Part shown: positions 8,629 through 16,707 of the stretch, piece after piece
How the letters are laid out: each line of letters begins with the position of its first letter
How positions within the stretch are numbered: the first letter of the stretch is position 1
Assembly (NCBI GenBank): GCA_015062445.1
Contig: SUUQ01000004.1
Location: 1-64,000, forward strand
DNA from: Alphaproteobacteria bacterium
GTDB lineage: Bacteria > Pseudomonadota > Alphaproteobacteria > Rs-D84
DNA length: 64,000 nt
Direction of reading: 5' to 3'
Position numbers and translations under genes: made by a program
The notes under the pieces: model-generated
What the model was told of the DNA's origin: nothing
Database searches by the model: none
Seen by the model: only the letters and a program-made list of their open reading frames with translations

Positions 8629-9696
8629 CTATAACCCAAATACACGTGCAATATCATTCCACATGGTTAAAATAAATAAACCAAGAATCAATACCCATCC
8701 AGCCATTATCGCAATTTCCATGCCACGGCCCTGTAATTTGCGGCGGGTTATCCCTTCGATAATCAAAATCAGCAAATATCCACCATCCAACACAGGCAAA
8801 GGTAATAAATTCAATACACCCAAATTCACCGACAGCAATGCAATCAGTGATAATAATGTAAAGAACCCTGCCGCCATGGCCGCACCCGAGTACTGGGCAA
8901 TCGTGATAAATGACCCCAACTGTTTGGATGAACGTTCACCGGTTATAATCTGTTTCAACACAACAACCAATGTCTTGGATTCATAGTATGTTTTGCGGGC
9001 CCCAGAATATAGCGCACGGAATAACCCCTGGCGTTCAGGGTCAGCACGACGGGCACCGTCTGCAACCATACCCCAGCGCTGGGATGGGGCCAGTTTCACA
9101 TTTATCAGTTCATCACCACGAATAATCAAAACATCTGCATCACGGTGCGCCGCCAATTCTTTGGCCAATATCAAATCACCCCAGTTGGTTATTTTCGCAT
9201 CGTCAATGCGAACAATTGTGTCGCCTGGTTTTATGCCGGCATTAAATGCAACAGATTCCTGGATAACCTGGCCAATAACAGGCAGTTGAGAATTGGCAAC
9301 CAAGCGCGGCTGAAACATAAACAACGACGTGTAAATCAGCCAGGCCAACAAAAAGTTCATGCATACACCCGCCGCAATAATTATAAACTGCTTCCAGGCG
9401 GGGGCAGATAGATAATGACCAACCTTTTTATCCGCCGGCAAATCCGCAAACTTTTTACGATTGAACATGTCTTCCTGGCCATAGATGGAAACATAGCCAC
9501 CCAGGGGCAGACAGGCAATCTTCCACAAGGTGCCACGTTTGTCGTGCCACTTTACAATGGCGGGACCAAAACCAATCGAAAATGTGTCAACACGAACCCC
9601 CGCCCAGCGGGCCGCCAAGAAATGACCCAGTTCGTGCACAAAAACAACAATACCCAAGACAATTAATAATGCAACAATCGTTAATATAAAATGCAT
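8629..9696 (-). CDS. rseP: Site-2 protease RseP (intramembrane zinc metalloprotease)
   Basis: 355 aa. The zinc site VHELGHFLAARW is in the first membrane helix, a PDZ domain lies around residues 110-200 (GIKPGDTIVRID), and the second catalytic motif LDGG is near residue 300 with later membrane helices. It is shorter than the E. coli enzyme, with a single PDZ domain. The family cleaves anti-sigma factors and remnant signal peptides in the inner membrane. It sits directly upstream of bamA, as in most proteobacteria. Confidence 0.95.
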   Translation of the reverse strand: MHFILTIVALLIVLGIVVFVHELGHFLAARWAGVRVDTFSIGFGPAIVKWHDKRGTLWKIACLPLGGYVSIYGQEDMFNRKKFADLPADKKVGHYLSAPAWKQFIIIAAGVCMNFLLAWLIYTSLFMFQPRLVANSQLPVIGQVIQESVAFNAGIKPGDTIVRIDDAKITNWGDLILAKELAAHRDADVLIIRGDELINVKLAPSQRWGMVADGARRADPERQGLFRALYSGARKTYYESKTLVVVLKQIITGERSSKQLGSFITIAQYSGAAMAAGFFTLLSLIALLSVNLGVLNLLPLPVLDGGYLLILIIEGITRRKLQGRGMEIAIMAGWVLILGLFILTMWNDIARVFGL

Positions 9697-9726
9697 ACCC
9701 CTTACCCTTTCCTTTGAATTATAACC

Positions 9727-10371
9727 CTATAACATAATCAACCAGACCAATGGCAGTACATAAATCCAGCCATCAAATCGATCCAAAATGCCACCGTGCC
9801 CCGGCAAAATTGTACCAAAGTCTTTGATGCCCAGTTTGCGTTTTATCCAACTGGCCGTTAAATCACCGTACTGGGACAATAATGATATGCTGATTCCAAT
9901 CCACATCAGTTGTGGTTTGAATACATCTGCCCCCAACAGACCATACATGATGCCTGCAAATGTGCCGCATAATATGCCTGCAATCTGACCAGACCAGGTC
10001 TTGCCCGATGATAAACGTTCCCACATTTTATCGCCACCAATCAGACGACCAAAAAACCACGCACCAATGTCCGCAGAACAGATTATCATCAACAGTAATA
10101 CTATAATCCATTTACGCGTGCCAACGTAATCTATTGACACCAACATCAACAGCAACAACAGCATAAAATACGCAAATGACAACCAATTCTGACGCAACGA
10201 TGCCGATGGTGCGCGTAACAAACACAGAACATATTCTGCAATCATTGCAAAAACAATAACCAGTCCCAAATATCTGACCGCAGGAATACCATGATATTCA
10301 GCAAATGCCGCCAATGCAGCAATTATTGCCATTACAAATCCCATAACTATTCTTTGACCCGTGTTTGACAT
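9727..10371 (-). CDS. cdsA: Phosphatidate cytidylyltransferase CdsA
   Basis: 214 aa, shorter than the usual ~270, with several membrane helices. It makes CDP-diacylglycerol from phosphatidate and CTP. The family signature near the C-terminus is intact: SWIKRKLGIKDFG, then LPGHGGILDRFDG. The start is at MSNTGQRIVMG, 18 bp after uppS. In many relatives dxr lies between cdsA and rseP; here the 30-bp gap holds no gene. Confidence 0.92.
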   Translation of the reverse strand: MSNTGQRIVMGFVMAIIAALAAFAEYHGIPAVRYLGLVIVFAMIAEYVLCLLRAPSASLRQNWLSFAYFMLLLLLMLVSIDYVGTRKWIIVLLLMIICSADIGAWFFGRLIGGDKMWERLSSGKTWSGQIAGILCGTFAGIMYGLLGADVFKPQLMWIGISISLLSQYGDLTASWIKRKLGIKDFGTILPGHGGILDRFDGWIYVLPLVWLIML

Positions 10372-10389
10372 TGTTTTCCCCCGTCCGTG

Positions 10390-11145
10390 TTATTTATTGC
10401 CCAGATAATTGGCCTTTTTCCCACCACCAAATCGGCGATTGCGTTTGGCAAATTCATCCAATACATGCTGCCACAGTTTTTCATTCTTGACCAAATCTGG
10501 CCAGTGTTCCGGAACGAACAGCAATTCGGCATATGCCAGTTTCCATAACAAGAAATTAGATATGCGATTTTCATTGCTGGTTCGAACCATCAGGTCAATC
10601 GGCAACAAATCGCCAGTGTCCAAATATGTTTCAAATGTCGCCATGTCAACAGGTTCGCCCGCCGCAATCGCCAGGTTCACTGCATCAACAATTTCCTGCT
10701 GGCCACCATAGTTCAATGCAAATGCAACTGTGCCGCCCGTATTCTCGGCCGTTTTATCCTCTAACTCGTCACACAATTTTGCCAATTTTTCGGGCAAACG
10801 TTCACGTGAGCCAATCACACGATAACGCAGGTTCTTGTCCAGGGCATTTTTCATATTCTTGTTCAGTTCCGTATAGAACAAGTCCATAAGAAAATCAACC
10901 TCTTCGGTGGTGCGTGACCAGTTTTCCGTAGAAAACACAAAAAATGTTATGGTCGAAACACCACGCTTGAAAAACCATTCAACCAGATTTTCAAAGTTCG
11001 CAATGCCTGCCTGGTGGCCCATTAATGGCGGCAGACCACGCATTTCCGCCCAACGGCGATTGCCATCACAAATAAACGCAATGTGTTGTGGAACCTGGGT
11101 CGGTGCAGGTGTGGCAGATTGTTTTCGCTTGAATAATTTGAACAT
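10390..11145 (-). CDS. uppS: Isoprenyl transferase (undecaprenyl diphosphate synthase)
   Basis: 251 aa. It condenses isopentenyl units into the C55 lipid carrier for peptidoglycan and surface glycans. The N-terminal catalytic motif reads ICDGNRRWAEMRG (usually MDGNGRWA), and the substrate-binding motif reads RTSNENRISNFLLW (usually RTSGEQRLSNFLLW). Both are recognisable but slightly divergent. The protein starts MFKLFKRKQS, a basic extension before the fold. It lies between frr and cdsA. Confidence 0.93.
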   Translation of the reverse strand: MFKLFKRKQSATPAPTQVPQHIAFICDGNRRWAEMRGLPPLMGHQAGIANFENLVEWFFKRGVSTITFFVFSTENWSRTTEEVDFLMDLFYTELNKNMKNALDKNLRYRVIGSRERLPEKLAKLCDELEDKTAENTGGTVAFALNYGGQQEIVDAVNLAIAAGEPVDMATFETYLDTGDLLPIDLMVRTSNENRISNFLLWKLAYAELLFVPEHWPDLVKNEKLWQHVLDEFAKRNRRFGGGKKANYLGNK

Positions 11146-11175
11146 TTTTCCTTTCCTGATTTTTATGGTAAAACC

Positions 11176-11736
11176 CTAGACAGCCATGATGTCTGCTTCT
11201 TTTTCACGTGCCAGGGCATCAACCTCGGTCCCACGTTTGTCAAACACCTTTTGAATATCGTCTTCGTATTTGCGCTGATCATCTTCGGAAATTTCTTTGT
11301 CGGCAACGGCACGTTTGATTTTACCCATGGCATCTTGGCGAATATTACGCATGGAAATCTTGGCCTCTTCGGCATATTTACCGGCAACCTTGGTCAATTC
11401 ACGACGACGTTCTTCGGTCAAAGGCGGCATGTTCAGACGAATTACACCACCCGCAGTCATCGGATTTAACCCCAGACCAGAATCACGTATTGCCTTTTCA
11501 ACGGCAGGCGCATTTGTTATATCCCAAACCGTCACAGATAATGTCTGATTATCCGGTGTTGATACTGTTGCAACCTGGTTGATTGGCATTTCAGAGCCAT
11601 AAACAGGTACACGAATTGCATCCAATAAATGAACAGATGCACGACCAGTGCGTAAACCTGCATATTCTGTCTTTAGAACTTCGATTGTTTGGGCTGTTTT
11701 CTGCTCGACTTCGGACTTTAATAACGAATAATCCAT
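11176..11736 (-). CDS. frr: Ribosome recycling factor
   Basis: 186 aa; it splits post-termination ribosomes together with EF-G. It has the family motifs GLRTGRAS, the VTVWD region, and LNMPPLTEERR, with a normal length. The start chosen is the ATG giving MDYSLLKSEV at 11736, nine bases after an AGGAG site; a GTG further upstream sits too close to that site. It is the first visible gene of the operon running to bamA. The usual upstream neighbours (tsf, pyrH) are absent from this window. Confidence 0.95.
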   Translation of the reverse strand: MDYSLLKSEVEQKTAQTIEVLKTEYAGLRTGRASVHLLDAIRVPVYGSEMPINQVATVSTPDNQTLSVTVWDITNAPAVEKAIRDSGLGLNPMTAGGVIRLNMPPLTEERRRELTKVAGKYAEEAKISMRNIRQDAMGKIKRAVADKEISEDDQRKYEDDIQKVFDKRGTEVDALAREKEADIMAV

Positions 11737-12051
11737 AATAAACACTCCTTGTTATATACGCAGAGATTAGCAAATAGAAATATTATTTATCAAGTGGAAA
11801 GATAAAAAAGTTTTCCACAGTGCCCAAAATTAAGAACGCCCATGCAGGGGCTTTTTATAATGGGGCCCCGAATTTGACACAGTTCTGCCCGAAAATGTGC
11901 AGCAAGTGCCTGATTTAGGGCTGTTGTTGGATGAGGTGTTGGCGGAAATAAAAAATAATACCAGTAAGTTGTGTAACGTTCCTGATTGATTCAACGTGAC
12001 CTGTGTATAATGTCATTGACAGTCAATATAAATCTAAATAAGATTTTAAGT
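11737..12051. other. Intergenic region with a short unexplained open frame
   Basis: It contains the frr Shine-Dalgarno and a GC-rich hairpin around 11847-11869 (GGGGC...GCCCC). From 11861 to 11989 there is a stop-free frame without an obvious start. Its end reads EVLAEIKNNTSK followed by LCNVPD, which is protein-like but unidentified and may be a gene remnant. No clear promoter was found. Confidence 0.35.
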
Positions 12052-12990
12052 ATGAAGAAGTTTTTCAAAACACTTTGTCTGTTATGTCTGCTGGGATGTA
12101 ATTATGATATACCCAAAAAGACCAACCACACTGTATGCGGCGATATTTATTCCCTTGATTGGTCAAAAAAGCAGGAAGCGATTGATATATACAACGCATG
12201 TTTAGCGACCTTGGATGCAAATGATAAAAAATACACAGATTCTATGTTGTATCTGGCTTATATCTATTTGTCAGACAATGAATACCAAGACATCGAATAT
12301 GCCAATCAACTGATTCACAACGCAATGCAGATAATGGCCGCTGATTGCGATGGTGCGCATGGTACATATGATAATTTTTGTTATTTTGAATATTTCAAAA
12401 ACGAGGTTTCTTGGCCTAAATATTTCAACACTTGGGATGATGCCAAACATTTATTTCACATGACCTTGCCTTGTGTTTATATAGATATGATAAAAGAAAA
12501 TGAAAATGCGCTTGAATTGATAGAAGACTATTTCGGCAGTTCTCGTGATGCTGCTATTGCCGGTATTTGCGCCCCCTTTAATCCATACGAGATAACACAA
12601 TTAAGACGCTTTGTCCGGTCTCCTGGTTTTGACGAACTGTCAAAAATAAATCCAGAGCCACCCATTGAAGGCACAATGCGTTTCGCACTTAGCAGGTCAA
12701 ATTATCATGATATGATAGAGATGCTGACTTACCCAACTTCTTTTTTTCAAGGTAGAACACACGATGACTTATTCATAAAACTTAATTTTGAAGAAAAAAA
12801 GTTTTTTTATGCAAAAGATTTGCTATCAGAACTGGCTAAATATGACGACCTGGTTTTGATATATGATGCAATGGCAGACAATATCAAAAAATACTATATT
12901 GATGCATTACATATGTCAGAACAAGATGCGGTCAAATATGCTAAAATGACCGCATCCACCCTGATTTTGCACGAAATATTCTATCGTTAG
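12052..12990 (+). CDS. Lipoprotein of unknown function
   Basis: 312 aa. The start MKKFFKTLCLLCLLGC at 12052 gives a short signal peptide with lipobox LLGC (Cys16); the longer frame from 11986 has no signal peptide. The mature protein has several Cys and two stretches typical of alpha-helical repeats (YLAYIYLSDNEYQD; alternating acidic and aromatic residues), possibly a TPR/Sel1-like solenoid. It is noticeably more AT-rich than its neighbours and stands alone. It converges with the lysozyme gene, overlapping it by 4 bp at the stops. Confidence 0.7.
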   Translation: MKKFFKTLCLLCLLGCNYDIPKKTNHTVCGDIYSLDWSKKQEAIDIYNACLATLDANDKKYTDSMLYLAYIYLSDNEYQDIEYANQLIHNAMQIMAADCDGAHGTYDNFCYFEYFKNEVSWPKYFNTWDDAKHLFHMTLPCVYIDMIKENENALELIEDYFGSSRDAAIAGICAPFNPYEITQLRRFVRSPGFDELSKINPEPPIEGTMRFALSRSNYHDMIEMLTYPTSFFQGRTHDDLFIKLNFEEKKFFYAKDLLSELAKYDDLVLIYDAMADNIKKYYIDALHMSEQDAVKYAKMTASTLILHEIFYR

Positions 12991-14180
12991 TTTGCATTTA
13001 AAAACATTCGTTTTGTCCATTCACGACGAGCTTTTTGTACATCTTTTCTTTCAGATGCTTCCTTGGCGGCGGTTTTCCAATCTTTATTTTTGATGGCTGC
13101 AAATAACTTTGGCCAATACCGTTCAGAAAACCTGTTGTTTCCCATATTAAATTGCATATCTAACAATGCTTGCTGTACAGATATCGGCATATCTATAAAA
13201 TTCATTATTTTTTTATTTAATTCATTGTATGCAATTTCCAGTTGTTGGTTAAACTGGTTATATATTTGATTTGACGATATTTGTATGTGTGCATAATCAT
13301 ATTCTCTAAAAGTACCATTATTTATTTCTGATACCATTTTTGAATGAATATTTTGTTTTTCGGCAGTTGTTAATTCCGTACCAGTGTTTGTATTTATAAT
13401 ATCTAACTTTAAAAAATCATTTAGTTTATGTATGTTTTTGCCAATTCCAATTGTTAAATAACCTTTGGAATCTGTGTATGGACTTTTTCTGATTCCTTCG
13501 TGCGCCATCACATCATTCTTAAACTTATCAGTTAATATATTTTTCATATCACTTACCTTTTGTGTTTCTGGCTTTTGGCCTTTGTAAACTTTGCTGTCTA
13601 TTTTCTTGCCATTTTTGTCCAGCTCTATTTCTTCAATCCTACAGCGACAGTTTGGATGAACGGGACATGTTGGTATGCCTTCTTTGGTTTCATAGACCGT
13701 CCCATCATTCCCCGAACATTCATCACATGTATTTTCGCCATGTTCACTGTGCCATATCCACATTTTGGGCATAATTTTGAATTCTGGAATATTCAAATCA
13801 AAGGTTTCAAGACTACGCTTTGATACCTGACCGCCCGGCATTAAAACTTTGACTGGTATCGGTTCACCAGGAATGACGTATTCTTCAATGTTAAATTCAA
13901 AACCAATTGTTTCAAAATAATCGCCGTATGCGTCCAGGACATCTGCTTCTGCCTCGCTTTTATCGGACTCGAACTCCGTTTCTATTTCATGCTGAGCGTC
14001 ATAAAACTGTTCCAATGTCATATCGTATTCTGGGCGCATCATACGACCAGTTGCATCAAATTGTACTGTGCCGGGGTACAAGATGTTCATGTACCTTGTT
14101 GCACGTTTATAAGTTTCGCTGTTTTTATCACCGTATTCGGGCGATGAAATCAGTTCTTGTAAAAATTTTGGTGTTTGCAT
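12987..14180 (-). CDS. Phage MuF-type head protein fused to T4-type lysozyme
   Basis: 397 aa in two parts. Residues ~140-182 carry the MuF/SPP1-gp7-like signature of minor head proteins (TCDECSGNDG and HPNCRC; likely metal-binding Cys). Residues ~213-397 are a T4-type lysozyme (GH24) with E228, D237 and T243, matching the E11/D20/T26 spacing of T4 lysozyme (HEGIRKSPYTDSKGYLTIGIG spans 227-247). The chosen start, MQTPKFLQEL at 14180, has a GGAG seven bases upstream. The leader carries a strong promoter and two terminator-like hairpins. It is AT-rich, isolated from the phage cluster at 26.7-40.1 kb, and probably of phage origin. A toxin or predatory muramidase role is an alternative. Confidence 0.8.
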   Translation of the reverse strand: MQTPKFLQELISSPEYGDKNSETYKRATRYMNILYPGTVQFDATGRMMRPEYDMTLEQFYDAQHEIETEFESDKSEAEADVLDAYGDYFETIGFEFNIEEYVIPGEPIPVKVLMPGGQVSKRSLETFDLNIPEFKIMPKMWIWHSEHGENTCDECSGNDGTVYETKEGIPTCPVHPNCRCRIEEIELDKNGKKIDSKVYKGQKPETQKVSDMKNILTDKFKNDVMAHEGIRKSPYTDSKGYLTIGIGKNIHKLNDFLKLDIINTNTGTELTTAEKQNIHSKMVSEINNGTFREYDYAHIQISSNQIYNQFNQQLEIAYNELNKKIMNFIDMPISVQQALLDMQFNMGNNRFSERYWPKLFAAIKNKDWKTAAKEASERKDVQKARREWTKRMFLNAN

Positions 14181-14197
14181 AATTTTCTCCATAAAAA

Positions 14198-14240
14198 CAC
14201 CCGCATGTGCGGGCAATAAAAAAAGACGACCAATGTCGTC
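14198..14240 (-). terminator. Tandem terminator-like hairpins in the lysozyme leader
   Basis: Reading the minus strand, GACGAC-n4-GTCGTC (14225-14240) is followed by seven T, then CCCGC-n4-GCGGG (14200-14213) by a T-rich run. Both lie between the promoter at 14255-14283 and the start codon at 14180, so they would attenuate the gene unless bypassed. Confidence 0.6.
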
Positions 14241-14254
14241 CGCTGAATAGAGAC

Positions 14255-14283
14255 ATTATATCATAAAATGCATAAAAATTCAA
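14255..14283 (-). promoter_or_regulatory. Strong sigma70-type promoter for the lysozyme gene
   Basis: On the minus strand the -35 is TTGAAT (14278-14283), then 17 bp, then a perfect -10 TATAAT (14255-14260). The predicted start is near 14248, only about ten bases before the first hairpin. Confidence 0.7.
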
Positions 14284-14298
14284 CAGAAATCAAAACAC

Positions 14299-14323
14299 AA
14301 AAAAACGGTTCTTGCCCGAACCG
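14299..14323 (-). terminator. Second terminator downstream of the tRNA genes
   Basis: On the minus strand CGGTTC-n6-GAACCG is followed by seven T. It backs up the hairpin at 14333-14356. Confidence 0.6.
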
Positions 14324-14332
14324 CCCAAAATT

Positions 14333-14356
14333 AAAAATCCCGCAAACGCGGGATTT
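14333..14356 (-). terminator. Terminator of the tRNA operon
   Basis: ATCCCGC-n4-GCGGGAT with a T run on the minus strand, 6 bp after the CCA end of tRNA-His. Confidence 0.7.
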
Positions 14357-14361
14357 GTTAA

Positions 14362-14439
14362 TGGGGCGGATAACCGGACTCGAACCGGCGACATTTGGTA
14401 CCACAAACCAACGCTCTAACCAACTGAGCTATATCCGCC
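14362..14439 (-). tRNA. tRNA-His (GTG)
   Basis: Cloverleaf on the minus strand with anticodon GTG in the loop TTGTGGT (stem TTGGT/ACCAA) and T-loop TTCGAGT. The 8-bp acceptor stem includes an encoded G-1 paired with C73, and CCA is encoded. The G-1:C73 pair is the classical His identity element; some alphaproteobacteria have lost it, this one has not. Confidence 0.95.
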
Positions 14440-14469
14440 ATACTGTGGGTCATAAGACCTGAATTTTTT

Positions 14470-14545
14470 TGGTGGAGCTGATCGGACTCGAACCGACGAC
14501 CCCTTGCATGCCATGCAAGTGCTCTACCAACTGAGCTACAACCCC
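14470..14545 (-). tRNA. tRNA-Ala (GGC)
   Basis: Cloverleaf on the minus strand with anticodon GGC in the loop ATGGCAT (stem CTTGC/GCAAG), the alanine identity pair G3:U70 in the acceptor stem, and encoded CCA. It lies 30 bp upstream of tRNA-His and shares its promoter. Confidence 0.95.
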
Positions 14546-14557
14546 ATGCAGGCCTTT

Positions 14558-14586
14558 ATTTTATACCCAGGGGATTGAAATGTCAA
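14558..14586 (-). promoter_or_regulatory. Promoter of the tRNA-Ala/tRNA-His operon
   Basis: On the minus strand: TTGACA (14581-14586), 17 bp, TAAAAT (14558-14563). Transcription would start a few bases before tRNA-Ala. Confidence 0.75.
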
Positions 14587-14643
14587 CAAATATTCATAAA
14601 AAAATATATCTGTTGAATAACTGTCGTTTTTTTACTAAATTTT

Positions 14644-16707
14644 ATGGTGATGAAACGTGAATTGGTGGATTTTCTGAATACTGACCTGCAATTTATTCGG
14701 GGGGTGGGACCGGTATTGGCCGCACGGTTGGACGATGTGCTGGGCGGGCGCAGGGTGTTGGACTTTCTGATGCACAGACCGTCTTATGTTCGGGCACGGG
14801 ATATTTCTGACACTGTTTTGGATGCAACCCCAGGATGTACAATTACCATTCCACTGATTATCAAATCGCACAGGCGGGGGGCGGTGTTCCGTGGACGCAG
14901 ACGACCAACACAAATTATCTGTGCCGACAGATTGAATAACACCGTTATTATTCAGTTCTTTAATGCAAACTTCTTGGATTATTGGTTGAAAAAAATGCCG
15001 GTCGGGTCATGGCGCATGATTTCGGGAAAACTGGAAAAATCATCACGACCAACAATCAACCATCCAGACTTTATCGAAGAAATCGAAAACGCAAATAAAA
15101 TTCCAACCGCACAGGTCATCTATCCCGCAGGCGAAGGACTGACACAAAAGGTGTTTGCAAATATTCGTGACCAGGTGTTTGCAACCCTGCCCGATAAACT
15201 GCGGGGCGAAGCAGATGAGCGAATAATTGAATTCTGTGATGCGCTGTGGCATGTGCATCATGCAAAATCTGACGCAGACCTGATGCCAAATGCAACATAT
15301 ATGGCCAAGTTGGCATACTGTGAATTGTTGGCGCACCAATCTGCAATCGCAATCAGCAGAAAAAACAGGACAGATGTACGAAATCGACGTGTGCCACGGG
15401 GTAAAAAATATGAACTGATGGAACGGTTCTGGCAAAGTATCCCGTTCCAAATGACAAACGCACAACAAAATACATGCAATGATATCTTTGCCGATATGCA
15501 AAAAGATATCCCAATGATGCGACTGGTCCAGGGCGATGTAGGCAGCGGTAAAACAATTGTCGCAATGGCGGCGGCAATTAAAATGGCGGAATCCGGGGGA
15601 CAGACCGCACTGTTGGCACCAACAGATACGTTGGCACAACAACACTTTGCCAAGTTAAAGCCACTGTGTGATAAAATTGGTGTCGTTTGCGAATGTCTGA
15701 CTGGACGAGATAAAGGTGTCGCACGCCGGGAAAAACTGACGTCGCTGAAATCAGGACGGACACGGGTCGCAATCGGTACACATGCACTGTTTTCGGCAGA
15801 TGTAGAATACAAAGATTTGGGACTGGTTATCATTGATGAACAACACAGATTTGGTGTCGTGCAACGTGAAGCACTGCGGGCCAAAGGAAATAACCCTGAT
15901 TTGTTGGCACTGTCGGCAACACCAATCCCACGAACACTGTCGATGACAGTATATGGCGATATGGATGTGTCAATCATAAATGAAAAACCCGCCGGCAGAA
16001 AACCAATTATAACAACAAAAATCCCAAAATTGCGGGTCAATGAACTGATGGAGCGCATCAGACCACAGGTTAATGCCGGGGCCAAAGTGTTCTGGGTTTG
16101 CCCGCTGGTCGAAGAATCTGAAAACGATAACGCAACAACCGCCGCCGAAGAAAGATTTGAATCTGTACAACAACAGTTCCCAGGTGCCGGGTTGGTCCAC
16201 GGACAGATGGATAAAAAAGAACGTGACGCAGTTATGGAAAAATTCGCCGATGATAATTCTAGGATGCAAATACTGGTCGCAACAACTGTTATCGAGGTCG
16301 GAATCGATGTGCCACGGGCATCTATTATTGTAATCGAAAATGCAGAACGGTTCGGACTGGCTGCGTTGCATCAACTGCGGGGACGTGTCGGACGCGGCAA
16401 TACGCAATCGTATTGCGTTCTGGTGTATGGGTTCAACGTGTCCGAAGACGGATTAAAAAGACTGGATGTACTGTGCGAAACAGATGACGGATTTGTTATC
16501 GCAGAACAAGACCTGATGATGCGGGGTGTGGGTGAATTGCTGGGGACACGGCAAAGCGGATGGATGCGATATCATTTCGTAGACTGGCGCGAACATCGTG
16601 ATTTGTTCAAACTGGCCGCAAATGCCGCACGAAATAACAGTGACGATGATTCATGGGTGCGGGATTTAATGTTCATGTTCAATCGTGGGGTGGTGCTGGG
16701 TGCGTAA
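14644..16707 (+). CDS. recG: ATP-dependent DNA helicase RecG
   Basis: 687 aa. It reverses stalled forks and migrates branched DNA. An N-terminal wedge/OB domain (RGVGPVLAARLDD; LPVGSWRMISGKLE-like) is followed by a superfamily 2 helicase core: Walker A VQGDVGSGKT, motif II IIDEQHRFG (the RecG form of DExH), motif III ALSATPIPRTL, motif VI QLRGRVGRG. Length is normal. Start MVMKRELVDF; an ATG two codons later is equally possible. It overlaps the next gene by 8 bp. Confidence 0.96.
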   Translation: MVMKRELVDFLNTDLQFIRGVGPVLAARLDDVLGGRRVLDFLMHRPSYVRARDISDTVLDATPGCTITIPLIIKSHRRGAVFRGRRRPTQIICADRLNNTVIIQFFNANFLDYWLKKMPVGSWRMISGKLEKSSRPTINHPDFIEEIENANKIPTAQVIYPAGEGLTQKVFANIRDQVFATLPDKLRGEADERIIEFCDALWHVHHAKSDADLMPNATYMAKLAYCELLAHQSAIAISRKNRTDVRNRRVPRGKKYELMERFWQSIPFQMTNAQQNTCNDIFADMQKDIPMMRLVQGDVGSGKTIVAMAAAIKMAESGGQTALLAPTDTLAQQHFAKLKPLCDKIGVVCECLTGRDKGVARREKLTSLKSGRTRVAIGTHALFSADVEYKDLGLVIIDEQHRFGVVQREALRAKGNNPDLLALSATPIPRTLSMTVYGDMDVSIINEKPAGRKPIITTKIPKLRVNELMERIRPQVNAGAKVFWVCPLVEESENDNATTAAEERFESVQQQFPGAGLVHGQMDKKERDAVMEKFADDNSRMQILVATTVIEVGIDVPRASIIVIENAERFGLAALHQLRGRVGRGNTQSYCVLVYGFNVSEDGLKRLDVLCETDDGFVIAEQDLMMRGVGELLGTRQSGWMRYHFVDWREHRDLFKLAANAARNNSDDDSWVRDLMFMFNRGVVLGA

